This document shows positions 1 through 8,132 of a stretch of DNA of 64,000 bases, one piece after another. The DNA comes from Pseudoxanthomonas sp. CF125. GTDB taxonomy: Bacteria > Pseudomonadota > Gammaproteobacteria > Xanthomonadales > Xanthomonadaceae. The stretch spans positions 1,780,331 to 1,844,330 of the forward strand of contig NZ_FNLD01000001.1 of NCBI RefSeq assembly GCF_900104085.1. The letters run 5' to 3'. The notes beneath the pieces are model-generated. The model saw only the letters and a program-made list of their open reading frames with translations, did not search any database and was not told the DNA's origin. Within the stretch, counting starts at the first letter, position 1. Every line of letters starts with the position of its first letter. Both the position numbers and the translations under genes were made by a program.

Positions 1-1
1 T

Positions 2-1018
2 TCGCTGCAGGGCTCGGGACTTCATTACGAACCCGGCGATGCGTTGGGCATCCGCCATCGCAATCCGTCGCTATTGGTGGATGGCGTGTTGCAGGCACTG
101 GAGCTGGATGGCGACGCGCTGGTGCAGGACAAGGATGAATCGCTGCCGCTGCGCGAGTGGCTGGCGGAACGCCGCGAACTGACCAAGCTCAGCCGTCCAT
201 TCCTGGCCAGCCACGCTGCGCAGTCGCGTTCGGAAGAGCTCAACGATCTGCTCGCCCCCGCGCGCAACGCCGACTTCGCCGCCCTGCTCAACACCCACCA
301 GTTGGCCGATGTACTGCGCCGCTGGCCCGCGCATTGGGAGCCGCAGGAGCTGGTCGCCGCGTTGCGTCCGCTGACCCCGCGCCTGTATTCCATTGCCTCC
401 AGCCGCAAGCGGGTGGGCGAGGAAGTGCATCTCACCGTCGACGTGCTGGATTACCAGGCCTTCGGCCACGCGCATGTCGGCGCGGCCAGCGGTTTTCTTT
501 CGTCGCTGAGCGAAGGCGACCATGCGCCGGTCTACATCGAGGCCAACGAGCGCTTCCGCGTTCCCACCGATGCCAGCCGCGACATCATCATGGTCGGCCC
601 CGGCACTGGCGTGGCGCCGTTCCGCGGCTTCGTGCAGGAGCGGGCAGAAACCGGAGCCAGCGGCCGCAACTGGCTGCTGTTCGGCGCGCGCCACTTCAAC
701 ACCGATTTCCTCTACCAGACCGAGTGGCAGGACGCGCTGCGCACCGGCGAACTGCATCGTCTGGACGTGGCGTTCTCCCGCGACCAGGCCGAGAAGATCT
801 ATGTGCAGCAGCGGCTGCGCGAGCGCGGGCGCGAGGTCTACGACTGGCTGCAAAACGGCGCGCATTTCTATGTCTGCGGCGCCATCGGCATGGGTAAGGA
901 TGTGCACGCGGCGCTGCTGCAGATCGTTGCCGAACAGGCTGACGTCGATGCCGAAGCCGCCGCCGAATATCTGAGCAAACTGCAAGCGGAGGGCCGCTAC
1001 AGCCGCGACGTGTATTGA
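2..1018 (+). CDS. cysJ: Sulfite reductase (NADPH) flavoprotein alpha subunit, 5' partial
   Basis: This is the C-terminal part of CysJ, which passes electrons from NADPH through FAD and FMN to the CysI hemoprotein for reduction of sulfite to sulfide in the cytoplasm. The frame is open from base 2, so the start and the N-terminal flavodoxin (FMN) domain lie outside the window; 338 residues are visible. They cover the connecting domain, the FAD-binding motif RLYSIASS (near nt 380-403), the NADPH-binding motif GPGTGVAPFRGF (near nt 597-632), the YVCGA motif and the characteristic C-terminus ending DVY. A TTG at 44 is only an internal codon. A hairpin repeat and then cysI follow on the same strand, so cysJ, cysI and cysH are probably one transcription unit. 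Confidence 0.95.
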   Translation, partial: SLQGSGLHYEPGDALGIRHRNPSLLVDGVLQALELDGDALVQDKDESLPLREWLAERRELTKLSRPFLASHAAQSRSEELNDLLAPARNADFAALLNTHQLADVLRRWPAHWEPQELVAALRPLTPRLYSIASSRKRVGEEVHLTVDVLDYQAFGHAHVGAASGFLSSLSEGDHAPVYIEANERFRVPTDASRDIIMVGPGTGVAPFRGFVQERAETGASGRNWLLFGARHFNTDFLYQTEWQDALRTGELHRLDVAFSRDQAEKIYVQQRLRERGREVYDWLQNGAHFYVCGAIGMGKDVHAALLQIVAEQADVDAEAAAEYLSKLQAEGRYSRDVY

Positions 1019-1028
1019 ACAGGCGTTG

Positions 1029-1095
1029 GTAGGAGCGACGTGAGTCGCGACTTGACGCTTCGATCGAAACCCTTCGCGACTCACGTCGCTCCTAC
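1029..1095. repeat. GTAG-type palindromic repeat (REP pair), family A
   Basis: Two inverted arms lie between cysJ and cysI. The left arm begins GTAGGAGCGACGTGAGTCGC at 1029 and the right arm is its reverse complement ending at 1095, so the whole element can fold into a long hairpin. The arms match the element at 43623-43690. Short stem-loops starting with GTAG are known as REP elements in Stenotrophomonas and relatives. Inside an operon such a hairpin could affect mRNA stability, but that is inference. Confidence 0.85.
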
Positions 1096-1107
1096 GCACA
1101 TACGAAC

Positions 1108-2826
1108 ATGACCGCCCATTCCGTCGAAGACATCAAATCCGAAAGCAAGCGCCTGCGCGGCGCCTTGCTGGACAGCCTTGCCGATCCGCTGACCGGCGCG
1201 CTGCGCGAGGACGACACCACCGTCATCAAATACCACGGCAGCTACCAGCAGGACGACCGCGACCTGCGCGACGAGCGCCGCCGGCAGAAGCTCGAACCCG
1301 CCTACCAGTTCATGATCCGCACGCGCACTCCGGGCGGCGTGGTCACCCCGCAGCAATGGCTGAAGCTGGATGCCATCGCCACGCGCTACTCCAACCATTC
1401 GCTGCGCATCACCACCCGTCAGGCGTTCCAGTTCCACGGCGTGATCAAGCGCGAACTGAAAGCGACCATGCAGGCGATCAACGCAACGCTGATCGACACC
1501 CTGGCCGCCTGCGGCGACGTCAACCGCAATGTGATGGTCGCGGCCAATCCGCTGGAATCGGCGGCGCATGCCGAAGTGCAGGACTGGGCGGCGAAACTGT
1601 CCAAGCATTTCCTGCCCAACTCGCGCGCCTATTACGAGATCTGGCTGGACGAGGAATTGGTAGCCGGCAGCGGCGAGGAAGAAGAACCGATCTACGGCAG
1701 CACCTATCTGCCGCGCAAGTTCAAGGTCGCTTTCGCCGTGCCGCCGGTCAACGACGTGGACGTGTTCGCCAACGATCTTGGCTTCATCGCTGTGATCGAG
1801 GACGGAGCGCTGGCGGGCTTCAACGTCAGCATCGGCGGCGGCATGGGCGCCACCCACGGCGATGCGGAAACCTACCCGCGCGTGGCCAACGTGATCGGCT
1901 TCATCACTCCCGACCAGGTGATCGCCATCGCCACCGCCGTGGTCACCACCCAGCGCGACCGCGGCAACCGCGTGGTGCGCAAGCGCGCGCGCTTCAAGTA
2001 CACCATCGACGACCATGGGTTGGATGCCATCGTCGCCGAGATCGAAGGCCGCGCCGGATTCGCGCTGGCCCCGGCGCGCGCTTTCCGCTTCGAGCACAGT
2101 GGCGACCGCTATGGCTGGGTGCAGGGGGAAGACAGCCGCTGGCACCTGACCTTGAATCTTTCCGCCGGCCGCATCGCCGACCGTCCCAATGCGCCGCACC
2201 TGACTGGGCTGCGCGAGATCGCCAACGTGTTGAGCGGCGCTGATTCAAATCAACATTTCCGCATGACGCCGAACCAGAACCTGGTGATTGCCGGCGTACC
2301 TGATAGCGAACGCAAGCGCATCGACGCGCTGGTGCACTCCCACGCGCTGGATGCCGGCCTGCGCAACGGCACCGCCCTGGCGCGTGCGGCGCTGGCCTGC
2401 GTGGCCTTGCCCACCTGCGGACTGGCGATGGCCGAAGCCGAACGCTACCTGCCCGACTTCACCGGCAAACTGGAGCCGCTGTTGGACAAACACGGCCTAC
2501 GTGACGCGCCGATCCTGTTACGCATCTCCGGTTGCCCGAACGGTTGCTCGCGCCCGTACCTGGGCGAGATCGCGCTGGTAGGCAAAGCGCCCGGCCGCTA
2601 CAACCTGATGCTGGGCGCCGACCATCGCGGCCAGCGCCTCAACACGCTGTACCGCGAAAACATCGCCGAAGGCGAAATCCTCGACGCTCTGGATCCGCTG
2701 TTCGCGCGCTATGCGGGCGAACGCGAAACGGACGAAGGCTTCGGCGATTTCCTGCATCGCAGCGGCGTGGTCGCCCTGCCCCCTTACCCCACACACCGAC
2801 AGATTCCGCTGGAGCTGCACGCATGA
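1108..2826 (+). CDS. cysI: Sulfite reductase (NADPH) hemoprotein beta subunit
   Basis: CysI catalyses the six-electron reduction of sulfite to sulfide on a coupled siroheme/[4Fe-4S] centre, partnered by CysJ. The 572-residue product has the usual length. It shows the nitrite/sulfite reductase ferredoxin-like halves (for example TRQAFQFHG near residue 110) and the four cluster ligands, Cys431 and Cys437 (CxxxxxC in ACVALPTCG) and Cys476 and Cys480 (SGCPNGC), in the spacing expected for the family. Its stop codon overlaps the cysH start (ATGA, 2823-2826), which points to translational coupling. The siroheme it needs is made by the cysG product encoded about 10 kb downstream. Confidence 0.97.
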   Translation: MTAHSVEDIKSESKRLRGALLDSLADPLTGALREDDTTVIKYHGSYQQDDRDLRDERRRQKLEPAYQFMIRTRTPGGVVTPQQWLKLDAIATRYSNHSLRITTRQAFQFHGVIKRELKATMQAINATLIDTLAACGDVNRNVMVAANPLESAAHAEVQDWAAKLSKHFLPNSRAYYEIWLDEELVAGSGEEEEPIYGSTYLPRKFKVAFAVPPVNDVDVFANDLGFIAVIEDGALAGFNVSIGGGMGATHGDAETYPRVANVIGFITPDQVIAIATAVVTTQRDRGNRVVRKRARFKYTIDDHGLDAIVAEIEGRAGFALAPARAFRFEHSGDRYGWVQGEDSRWHLTLNLSAGRIADRPNAPHLTGLREIANVLSGADSNQHFRMTPNQNLVIAGVPDSERKRIDALVHSHALDAGLRNGTALARAALACVALPTCGLAMAEAERYLPDFTGKLEPLLDKHGLRDAPILLRISGCPNGCSRPYLGEIALVGKAPGRYNLMLGADHRGQRLNTLYRENIAEGEILDALDPLFARYAGERETDEGFGDFLHRSGVVALPPYPTHRQIPLELHA

Positions 2827-3545
2827 GTGCCCTGAACATCGATATCGCCGCCAACGAACCCGAGTCGCTGGAAGAACTCAACGCGTCGTTGGAAACGCGC
2901 ACCGCCGAACAGCGCGTGGCGTGGGCGCTGGAGAACGGCCCGGCCAATGCCGCGCTTTCCTCCAGCTTCGGCGCGCAGGCCTCGGTGATGCTGCACATGC
3001 TCAGCGTGCAGAAGCCGGATATCCCGGTGATCCTGATCGACACCGGCTACCTGTTCCCCGAGACCTATCGGTTCGCCGACGAATTGCAGGAACGGCTGAA
3101 GCTCAACCTGCAGGTATTCCGCCCGCTGGTCAGCCGCGCCTGGATGGAAGCGCGCCACGGCCGTCTGTGGGAACAGGGCGTGGTCGGCATCGACCAGTAC
3201 AACGGTCTGCGCAAGGTGGAACCGATGAAGCGCGCGCTGAAGGAATTGGGGGTGGGCACCTGGTTCACCGGCCTGCGCCGCAGCCAGTCCAGCAGCCGCA
3301 GCCAGACCCCGGTGCTGCAGCAACGCGATGGACGCCTGAAGGTGAATCCCATCGTCGACTGGACCGACCGCGACATCTGGGTCTACATGAAGAAGCACGA
3401 CCTGCCCTACCACCCGCTGTGGGAAGAGGGCTATGTGTCCATTGGCGACTTCCACACCACTTCGCGCTGGGAGCCGGGAATGAGCGCGGAAGACACACGC
3501 TACTTCGGGTTGAAGCGGGAGTGCGGGATACACGTCGAGGTCTGA
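2823..3545 (+). CDS. cysH: Phosphoadenosine phosphosulfate (PAPS) reductase
   Basis: CysH reduces PAPS to sulfite with thioredoxin, the step before CysJI. The 240-residue product has the PP-loop-like [12 protein letters not shown] segment near residue 47, the substrate-binding [11 protein letters not shown] region, and the catalytic ECGIH motif close to the C-terminus (Cys234). Cys234 is the only cysteine in the protein. The CC...CxxC iron-sulfur ligands of APS reductases are therefore absent, which assigns it to the PAPS-specific, cluster-free type. The start is the ATG overlapping the cysI stop by 4 nt. A GTAG-type repeat begins at the base right after the stop codon. Confidence 0.96.
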   Translation: MSALNIDIAANEPESLEELNASLETRTAEQRVAWALENGPANAALSSSFGAQASVMLHMLSVQKPDIPVILIDTGYLFPETYRFADELQERLKLNLQVFRPLVSRAWMEARHGRLWEQGVVGIDQYNGLRKVEPMKRALKELGVGTWFTGLRRSQSSSRSQTPVLQQRDGRLKVNPIVDWTDRDIWVYMKKHDLPYHPLWEEGYVSIGDFHTTSRWEPGMSAEDTRYFGLKRECGIHVEV

Positions 3546-3919
3546 GTAGGTCGGGGCTACGTCCCCGACGCACGGATCTACCCACCTCTCCCCTCGTGGG
3601 AGAGGTCGACGCGCATCGCGCGGCGGGAGAGGGGCGAGCGGAGTCGCATGATCCTGCGAATCATGCCCCCTCCACATTCTTCACGCCGGCCGTTGCAACG
3701 CTCCCTACTTCTGATTGACCTCTGCTTCGCTCCACCCCTCATCCGCCCTACGGGACAGGCTCTTCTGTCACAAGGGGAGAAGGGTTAGGCAGGTAGGTCG
3801 GGGCTACGCCCCCGACGCTCGCTGATCCGTACGTCGGGGGCGTAGCCCCGACCTACCTCGGCATCTTCACCGTGCGTAAGCGACAATAGCGACACTGTCC
3901 AACGGATCGCTTCGCCTTC
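3546..3919. repeat. Gene-free 374-bp spacer filled with palindromic repeats (family B and CTCTCCC-type)
   Basis: No gene is seen here. A single family-B monomer starts GTAGGTCGGGGCTACG at 3546, abutting the cysH stop. From about 3585 to 3640 and 3740 to 3787 there are inverted CTCTCCC/GGGAGAGG and GGGAGAAGGG-type arms like those at 15990-16205. A full family-B hairpin runs from 3793 to 3856, with arms GTAGGTCGGGGCTACGCCCC and the reverse complement ending CCCGACCTAC. A GCATGAT...ATCATGC inverted repeat lies at 3646-3666. The spacer is probably a landing zone for REP-like elements. Confidence 0.8.
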
Positions 3920-5350
3920 GTGAGAAAGGAACGTCTTCTCCCGCTCATCGTCGCGACCGCACTGTTCATCGAGAACATGGATTCCACCGCGATCACGACC
4001 TCGCTGCCGATGATCGCAGGCGACCTGGGCGTGGAGCCGGTGGCGCTGAAGCTGGCCCTCACCACCTACATGCTGGCGCTGGCGGTGTTCATTCCCATTA
4101 GCGGCTGGGTCGCCGACCGCTTCGGCGCCAGACCTACCTTCATGGCCGCCATCGGCGTGTTCCTGCTCGGTTCCGTCGGCTGCGCCGCGTCCGATTCGCT
4201 GGGCGCGCTGGTGGCCGCGCGATTCCTGCAAGGCATGGGCGGGGCGATGATGGTGCCGGTCGGCCGCCTGGTGTTGTTGCGCACCGTGCCCAAGGCGCAG
4301 CTGGTGCAGGCGCTCAGTTGGCTGACCATTCCCGCCCTGCTCGGGCCGATGCTGGGGCCGCCGCTCGGCGGCCTGATCACCACCTACAGCAATTGGCGCC
4401 TGATCTTCCTGATCAACTTGCCGATGGGCTTGCTGGGCATCTATCTCGCGTGGCGGCATATCCCGATGCTGCGCGGCGGGGCGCGTCCGCTGGACTGGCG
4501 CGGATTCGCGCTGTCGGCTACGGGCCTGGCGCTGACCATGTTCGGATTCGCCAGCATGGGCCGGCACCTGGTCAGCACGCCGATCGCCGCCGCCTGCCTG
4601 TTCACCGGCGCGGGATTGCTTGGGGTTTACGTGATGCATTCGCACCGCCATCCGCACCCGTTGATCGATCTGGGGCTGATGAAGCTGCCGACCTTCCGCA
4701 TCGGCGTGCTGGGCGGTTCGCTGTTCCGCATCGGTATCGGCGCCACGCCGTTCCTGCTGCCGCTGATGCTGCAGCTGGGTTTCGGCCTCAATCCGCTGCA
4801 GTCGGGATTGATCACTTTCACTTCCGCGGCCGGCGCCATGTTCATGAAGACCCTGGCCGGGCGCATCCTGCGCCGCTGGGGATTCCGCAAGGTGATGATC
4901 ACCAACGCGATGATCGCCTCGTTGCTGCTTTGCTGCTTCGGCCTGTTCCGTGCGCAAACGCCCTACCCGCTGATCATCGGCGTGCTGCTGGTCAGCGGCT
5001 GCTTCCGCTCGCTACAGTTCACCAGTCTCAACGCCATCGTCTACGCCGACGTGGAACCCGCCCGCATGGCCCAGGCCAGCAGCCTTGCGGCGATGGCCCA
5101 GCAGGTGTCGCTGGCCATGGGCATCACCATCGGCGGCTATGCGCTGAGCGTGGCCAGCATTGCCACCGGCGAACCGATGACGGCGGTGATCAATTTCAGC
5201 TTCGCCTTCCTCACCGTGGGACTGATCTCGGCCAGCTCGGTGTGGATGATGCTGCGGCTGGCGCCCGATGCGGGCGCGGAAATGTCGGGCAAAGCGGAGC
5301 CGGGCAAGGAAGTGACCGAGCCCAAGCCGGAGCAGCGGCCCGGCAATTGA
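3920..5350 (+). CDS. MFS transporter, DHA2 (EmrB/QacA-like) drug-efflux family
   Basis: The 476-residue integral membrane protein has about 14 hydrophobic segments, the layout of DHA2 drug:H+ antiporters. Visible motifs are the family-typical N-terminus ENMDSTAITTSLPMIAGDL (first helix), GWVADRFGARPTF (motif A, loop 2-3) and LLGPMLGPPLGGLI (motif C-like, helix 5), followed by W-R-LIFLINLPMG. The C-terminal tail is charged (KAEPGKEVTEPKPEQ). The start is GTG at 3920: there is no ATG before residue 20, and residue 20 is already inside helix 1. The substrate cannot be read from the sequence. The gene sits between cysH and an amidase-family gene with no sign of co-transcription with cysJIH. Confidence 0.9.
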   Translation: MRKERLLPLIVATALFIENMDSTAITTSLPMIAGDLGVEPVALKLALTTYMLALAVFIPISGWVADRFGARPTFMAAIGVFLLGSVGCAASDSLGALVAARFLQGMGGAMMVPVGRLVLLRTVPKAQLVQALSWLTIPALLGPMLGPPLGGLITTYSNWRLIFLINLPMGLLGIYLAWRHIPMLRGGARPLDWRGFALSATGLALTMFGFASMGRHLVSTPIAAACLFTGAGLLGVYVMHSHRHPHPLIDLGLMKLPTFRIGVLGGSLFRIGIGATPFLLPLMLQLGFGLNPLQSGLITFTSAAGAMFMKTLAGRILRRWGFRKVMITNAMIASLLLCCFGLFRAQTPYPLIIGVLLVSGCFRSLQFTSLNAIVYADVEPARMAQASSLAAMAQQVSLAMGITIGGYALSVASIATGEPMTAVINFSFAFLTVGLISASSVWMMLRLAPDAGAEMSGKAEPGKEVTEPKPEQRPGN

Positions 5351-5395
5351 GTTGCGTGCCTGGGATTGACCGTCGGAAGCTTAGGCCCAACAATG

Positions 5396-5413
5396 TGACT
5401 ACAATTGTAGTCA
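5396..5413. promoter_or_regulatory. Perfect 18-bp palindrome with a BlaI/CopY-type core, upstream of the acetamidase-family gene
   Basis: TGACTACAATTGTAGTCA is a perfect inverted repeat ending 12 nt before the start codon at 5426. Its centre TACAATTGTA matches the TACA-N2-TGTA core known for BlaI/MecI/CopY-family repressors. The same core occurs in front of the blaI gene of this window (33713-33751). The position suggests an operator blocking transcription of the downstream gene; the regulator is inferred. Confidence 0.6.
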
Positions 5414-5425
5414 GACTGGGTTGCC

Positions 5426-6733
5426 ATGAAGAAACGTCTCGTCCTCCTGCTTTTCCTTTTGACTGCGTGGACGACCGGCAAGGCAGCCGAATCCACAGGC
5501 CAATGGCTGGTCACTACCGATCTGTGGGGCAATGCCACCTACCAGTTGCTGGAGCTTCCCGATGGCGAAGGTCCGTTGACCGGCGTCTTCGATGGCGATC
5601 CGCTGAAAGGAACCCGCCAGGGCCAAACCCTGGAATTCGCGGTGACCGGCAGCGACGGCGCCGTTTACCGTTTCAGCGGGACGCAAACGCAAGAGCGGAT
5701 CGCCGGCACCGCCGACTACCCGGACACCAACAACAAAGACCAGCGCGCGGCGCACGCTTTTTCCGCGCGTCGTCTTCCGCAGCGCAAGGACGACTCACCG
5801 CAGCGGCACGAGTTCGTTCCTAGCGACTATTCGAACGAATTTTCTCCCCACCGCGCTCCTGTGCTGACGATCTGGCCGGGCGATACCGTCCACACGACCA
5901 CGCTCGACTCCGGCGGCGTGGACCAGCATGGCAAGACGCAGGCGCTTTTCGGCAACCCGCAAACGGGCCCGTTCTATGTCATGGGCGCCGGGCCCGGCGA
6001 TGTGCTGGCTATCCGCATCAAGCGCCTGCGCTTGAATCGCGACTATGCCGACAGTCTGGACAGCGTGGTGGGCCGTGCGCTTTCGCCCGCGCTTGCCGCA
6101 AAGGCGACGGAGCTGGGCAAACCGGTGCGGTGGAAACTGGATCGCGAGCGCGGCGTGGCGCGCCCGGAATCACCGTCGCCGCAGCTGCGGGATTTGTCGG
6201 TGCCGCTACGCCCGATGTTGGGTGGTTTGGCGGTGGCGCCAGGATTCGGTTCGGCACCGATCTCGACCGGCGACACCGGCCGGTTCGGCGGCAACATGGA
6301 TTTCAACGAGATCCGCGAAGGCGCCACGGTCTACCTGCCGGTATCGCAACCCGGCGCGCTGCTGTACCTGGGCGACGCACATGCTTTGCAGGGCGACGGG
6401 GAGACGTCGCAATACGGGTTGGAAACGTCGATGGACGTGGAATTCAGCGTGGATGTGCTGCACAAGAAAAACATCTTCGCACCGCGCGTGGAATCGGATA
6501 CGCAGATCATGGTGCTGGGCCAGGCCGGCTCGCTGGACGATGCGTTGCGCTCGGCGACGATGGGCATGGTGCAGTGGCTGCAGCAGGATTACGGCCTCAC
6601 CGTGTCCGAATGCGCGCAGGTGATGGGCAGTTCGGTGCATTACGTGGTGGCCAACCTGGCCGGGCGAAGCGTCGGCCTGGCCGCCAAGCTGGACAAATCC
6701 GTGTTGCGGACGCTTTCGCCGAAGTCTCCGTAG
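5426..6733 (+). CDS. Exported acetamidase/formamidase family protein
   Basis: The 435-residue product begins with a clear signal peptide (MKKRLVLLLFLLTAWTTGKA, cleavage near residue 21), so it is predicted to be exported, unlike the cytoplasmic formamidases. Residues from about 125 on match the FmdA_AmdA fold: LTIWPGDTVHTTTLDSGGVD, GPFYVMGAGPGDVLAI, GNMDFNEIREGATVYLPVSQPGALLYLGDAHALQGDGE and a C-terminal segment with VMGSSVHYVVANL. The N-terminal 100 residues form an extra beta-rich domain (VTTDLWGNATYQLLEL...). Family members hydrolyse short amides to carboxylate and ammonia, but the true substrate here is unknown. An 18-bp palindrome lies just before the start. Confidence 0.85.
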   Translation: MKKRLVLLLFLLTAWTTGKAAESTGQWLVTTDLWGNATYQLLELPDGEGPLTGVFDGDPLKGTRQGQTLEFAVTGSDGAVYRFSGTQTQERIAGTADYPDTNNKDQRAAHAFSARRLPQRKDDSPQRHEFVPSDYSNEFSPHRAPVLTIWPGDTVHTTTLDSGGVDQHGKTQALFGNPQTGPFYVMGAGPGDVLAIRIKRLRLNRDYADSLDSVVGRALSPALAAKATELGKPVRWKLDRERGVARPESPSPQLRDLSVPLRPMLGGLAVAPGFGSAPISTGDTGRFGGNMDFNEIREGATVYLPVSQPGALLYLGDAHALQGDGETSQYGLETSMDVEFSVDVLHKKNIFAPRVESDTQIMVLGQAGSLDDALRSATMGMVQWLQQDYGLTVSECAQVMGSSVHYVVANLAGRSVGLAAKLDKSVLRTLSPKSP

Positions 6734-6777
6734 CTCGGGGGCTGCCGGAGCTTTCAGAAGGGCGGGCTAGAGTCACC

Positions 6778-7026
6778 CTACGCCGGTTTCCCGCAACCTT
6801 CTGGCTTGAATACCCGTTCGGTCGATGCCGGATATTTCGCCAACAGATGCGTTGCCCGTGTTGGCCGCGCGGTGAAATCGCCGCCGCAGTTCGGACACTT
6901 TCCGTGCAGCACCGAATCGACGCACGACGCGCAGAACGTGCATTCGAAGGAACAGATCCGCGCCTCGGTGGAATCGGGCGGAAGATCGACGTTGCAGCAT
7001 TCGCAACTGGGGCGTAGTTGAAGCAT
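6778..7026 (-). CDS. DUF1272 zinc-ribbon-like small protein
   Basis: The 82-residue protein is rich in paired cysteines: CECCNVDLPPDS near residue 8, CSFECTFCASC, and CPNCGGDF. This matches the DUF1272 family of presumed zinc-binding proteins with no known function. The N-terminus MLQLRPSCECC is typical for the family. The gene stands alone, convergent to the acetamidase-family gene and upstream of unrelated small genes on the same strand. A regulatory or metal-handling role would be only a guess. Confidence 0.85.
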   Translation of the reverse strand: MLQLRPSCECCNVDLPPDSTEARICSFECTFCASCVDSVLHGKCPNCGGDFTARPTRATHLLAKYPASTERVFKPEGCGKPA

Positions 7027-7105
7027 GGCTATCCTCCGGCGCCGTATCGGTCAGGCCGCGAGTCTATGCCTTACGAGCGGGATCGGTAATACTCACGCCA
7101 AAACA

Positions 7106-7133
7106 CCGAAGCCCCGCGCATGCGGGGCCTCGG
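7106..7133 (-). terminator. Intrinsic terminator of the small secreted-protein gene
   Basis: A GC-rich hairpin (arms GCCCCGC 7111-7117 and GCGGGGC 7122-7128, extended by four more pairs to 7106/7133) lies downstream of the gene at 7180-7512. On the minus strand a T-rich stretch (CGGTGTTTTGG) follows it. Confidence 0.65.
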
Positions 7134-7179
7134 CAGCACTCGTGCTGGAGTTCGAAAGTCCGCTCCAATATCGTTCTGG

Positions 7180-7512
7180 CTACTTCTTCTTCCGCCTCTC
7201 GGCAGCTTCAAGGAGAGGATTCTTGGCAGGCTCGCCCTTCTTGCTGCAAATCGCATCGGAAACGCCTGATAAAAAGGACGACCCCACGTAGCAACGATAC
7301 TCGGCGCCTGACTTTGTTTTGACTACATATCGTGTTTCGAAGCCTTCTTTCTTGATGTCGGAAAGGGTGAAGTCATCGTTCTCCAATCCAAGCGCGAATG
7401 CCGTGCGGTCCTGAAGCTTCTCCTTGGAGACAGGCTTTCCGAACGCAAGAGCAGTTCCAGAAACCGCCAGCAATGCCATCCCGATTACGGTAATACCAAA
7501 CTTTCCAAACAT
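7180..7512 (-). CDS. Hypothetical small exported protein
   Basis: The product is 110 residues, with a signal peptide (MFGKFGITVIGMALLAVSGTALA, cleavage near residue 23) and a mature part of about 87 residues. The mature part holds two cysteines (EYRCYV and DAICSK) that could form one disulfide, and a basic tail ending RRKKK. The start chosen is the ATG with AAGGAAG eight nucleotides upstream; the reading frame is open further 5' but without a better ribosome site. I do not recognise the family. GC content is visibly below that of the flanking cys genes. It is the last of three same-strand genes of unknown function and is followed by a terminator. Confidence 0.7.
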   Translation of the reverse strand: MFGKFGITVIGMALLAVSGTALAFGKPVSKEKLQDRTAFALGLENDDFTLSDIKKEGFETRYVVKTKSGAEYRCYVGSSFLSGVSDAICSKKGEPAKNPLLEAAERRKKK

Positions 7513-7625
7513 AAGTTCTTCCTTAAGTTCCTTGACCTGAGTTTCCGATCGTTGCCAGGCCTTCAACGTTTCAAGGAATTCGCTGCAACTACTACTCCCC
7601 GTGCTGAAAGTACAACAATCAGCGA

Positions 7626-8099
7626 CTAAGCCTCCTTCAATTCTCCTACCGTGACTGTTCCTCCGCATCCATACAAACATGACCCACCCGACCCATAGAC
7701 ACGGCCGCCGGACCAATAATACGAGCCCGAACCACCGCCGCCACTAGAGCCGGAAGTATTGCTCCCCGACTTAGGAGCCGTTTCTTTCATCAATTTGTTG
7801 CACGGCTTGTCTTCGGTAACTATCGTTGCAGAGTTAACGAATTTATACGACACCGGGCCAAGATAATTATTTGACCTCCACTCAGCCTCTCCAAGCAGCT
7901 CGACGGCCTTCTCATCGAGCTTTTTCATTGCCGCTGCTCGGGCCGGATTCTGATAGCCCTGCGCCCCAGCTACAGCGATATTCCATGCAGAAACTTCTAT
8001 AAGACCGAGGTAAGGCATTGCTTTCATCGCACAGGCGATCGCAATACCGCTAATCACCAAGGAACCACCAGCCAGAAAGACCCTGGATTTTCTCTTCAT
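7626..8099 (-). CDS. Hypothetical membrane-anchored or exported protein with Gly/Ser-rich C-terminus
   Basis: The 157-residue product starts MKRKSRVFLAGGSLVISGIAIACAMKAM, a basic cluster followed by one hydrophobic segment (signal anchor or signal peptide). A helical middle follows (QNPARAAAMKKLDEKAVELLGEAEW), and then a low-complexity Gly/Ser tail from about residue 112 (SGSNTSGSSGGGGSGSYYW) with a CLYGC pair near the end. The ATG at 8099 was chosen because AAGGAG lies 5 nt upstream; a GTG two codons earlier is less well placed. No family was recognised. It shares strand and low GC with the genes on both sides, suggesting a co-acquired group. Confidence 0.65.
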   Translation of the reverse strand: MKRKSRVFLAGGSLVISGIAIACAMKAMPYLGLIEVSAWNIAVAGAQGYQNPARAAAMKKLDEKAVELLGEAEWRSNNYLGPVSYKFVNSATIVTEDKPCNKLMKETAPKSGSNTSGSSGGGGSGSYYWSGGRVYGSGGSCLYGCGGTVTVGELKEA

Positions 8100-8132
8100 A
8101 AACACTCCTTGTTGGTATATATGCCCTTGTTT

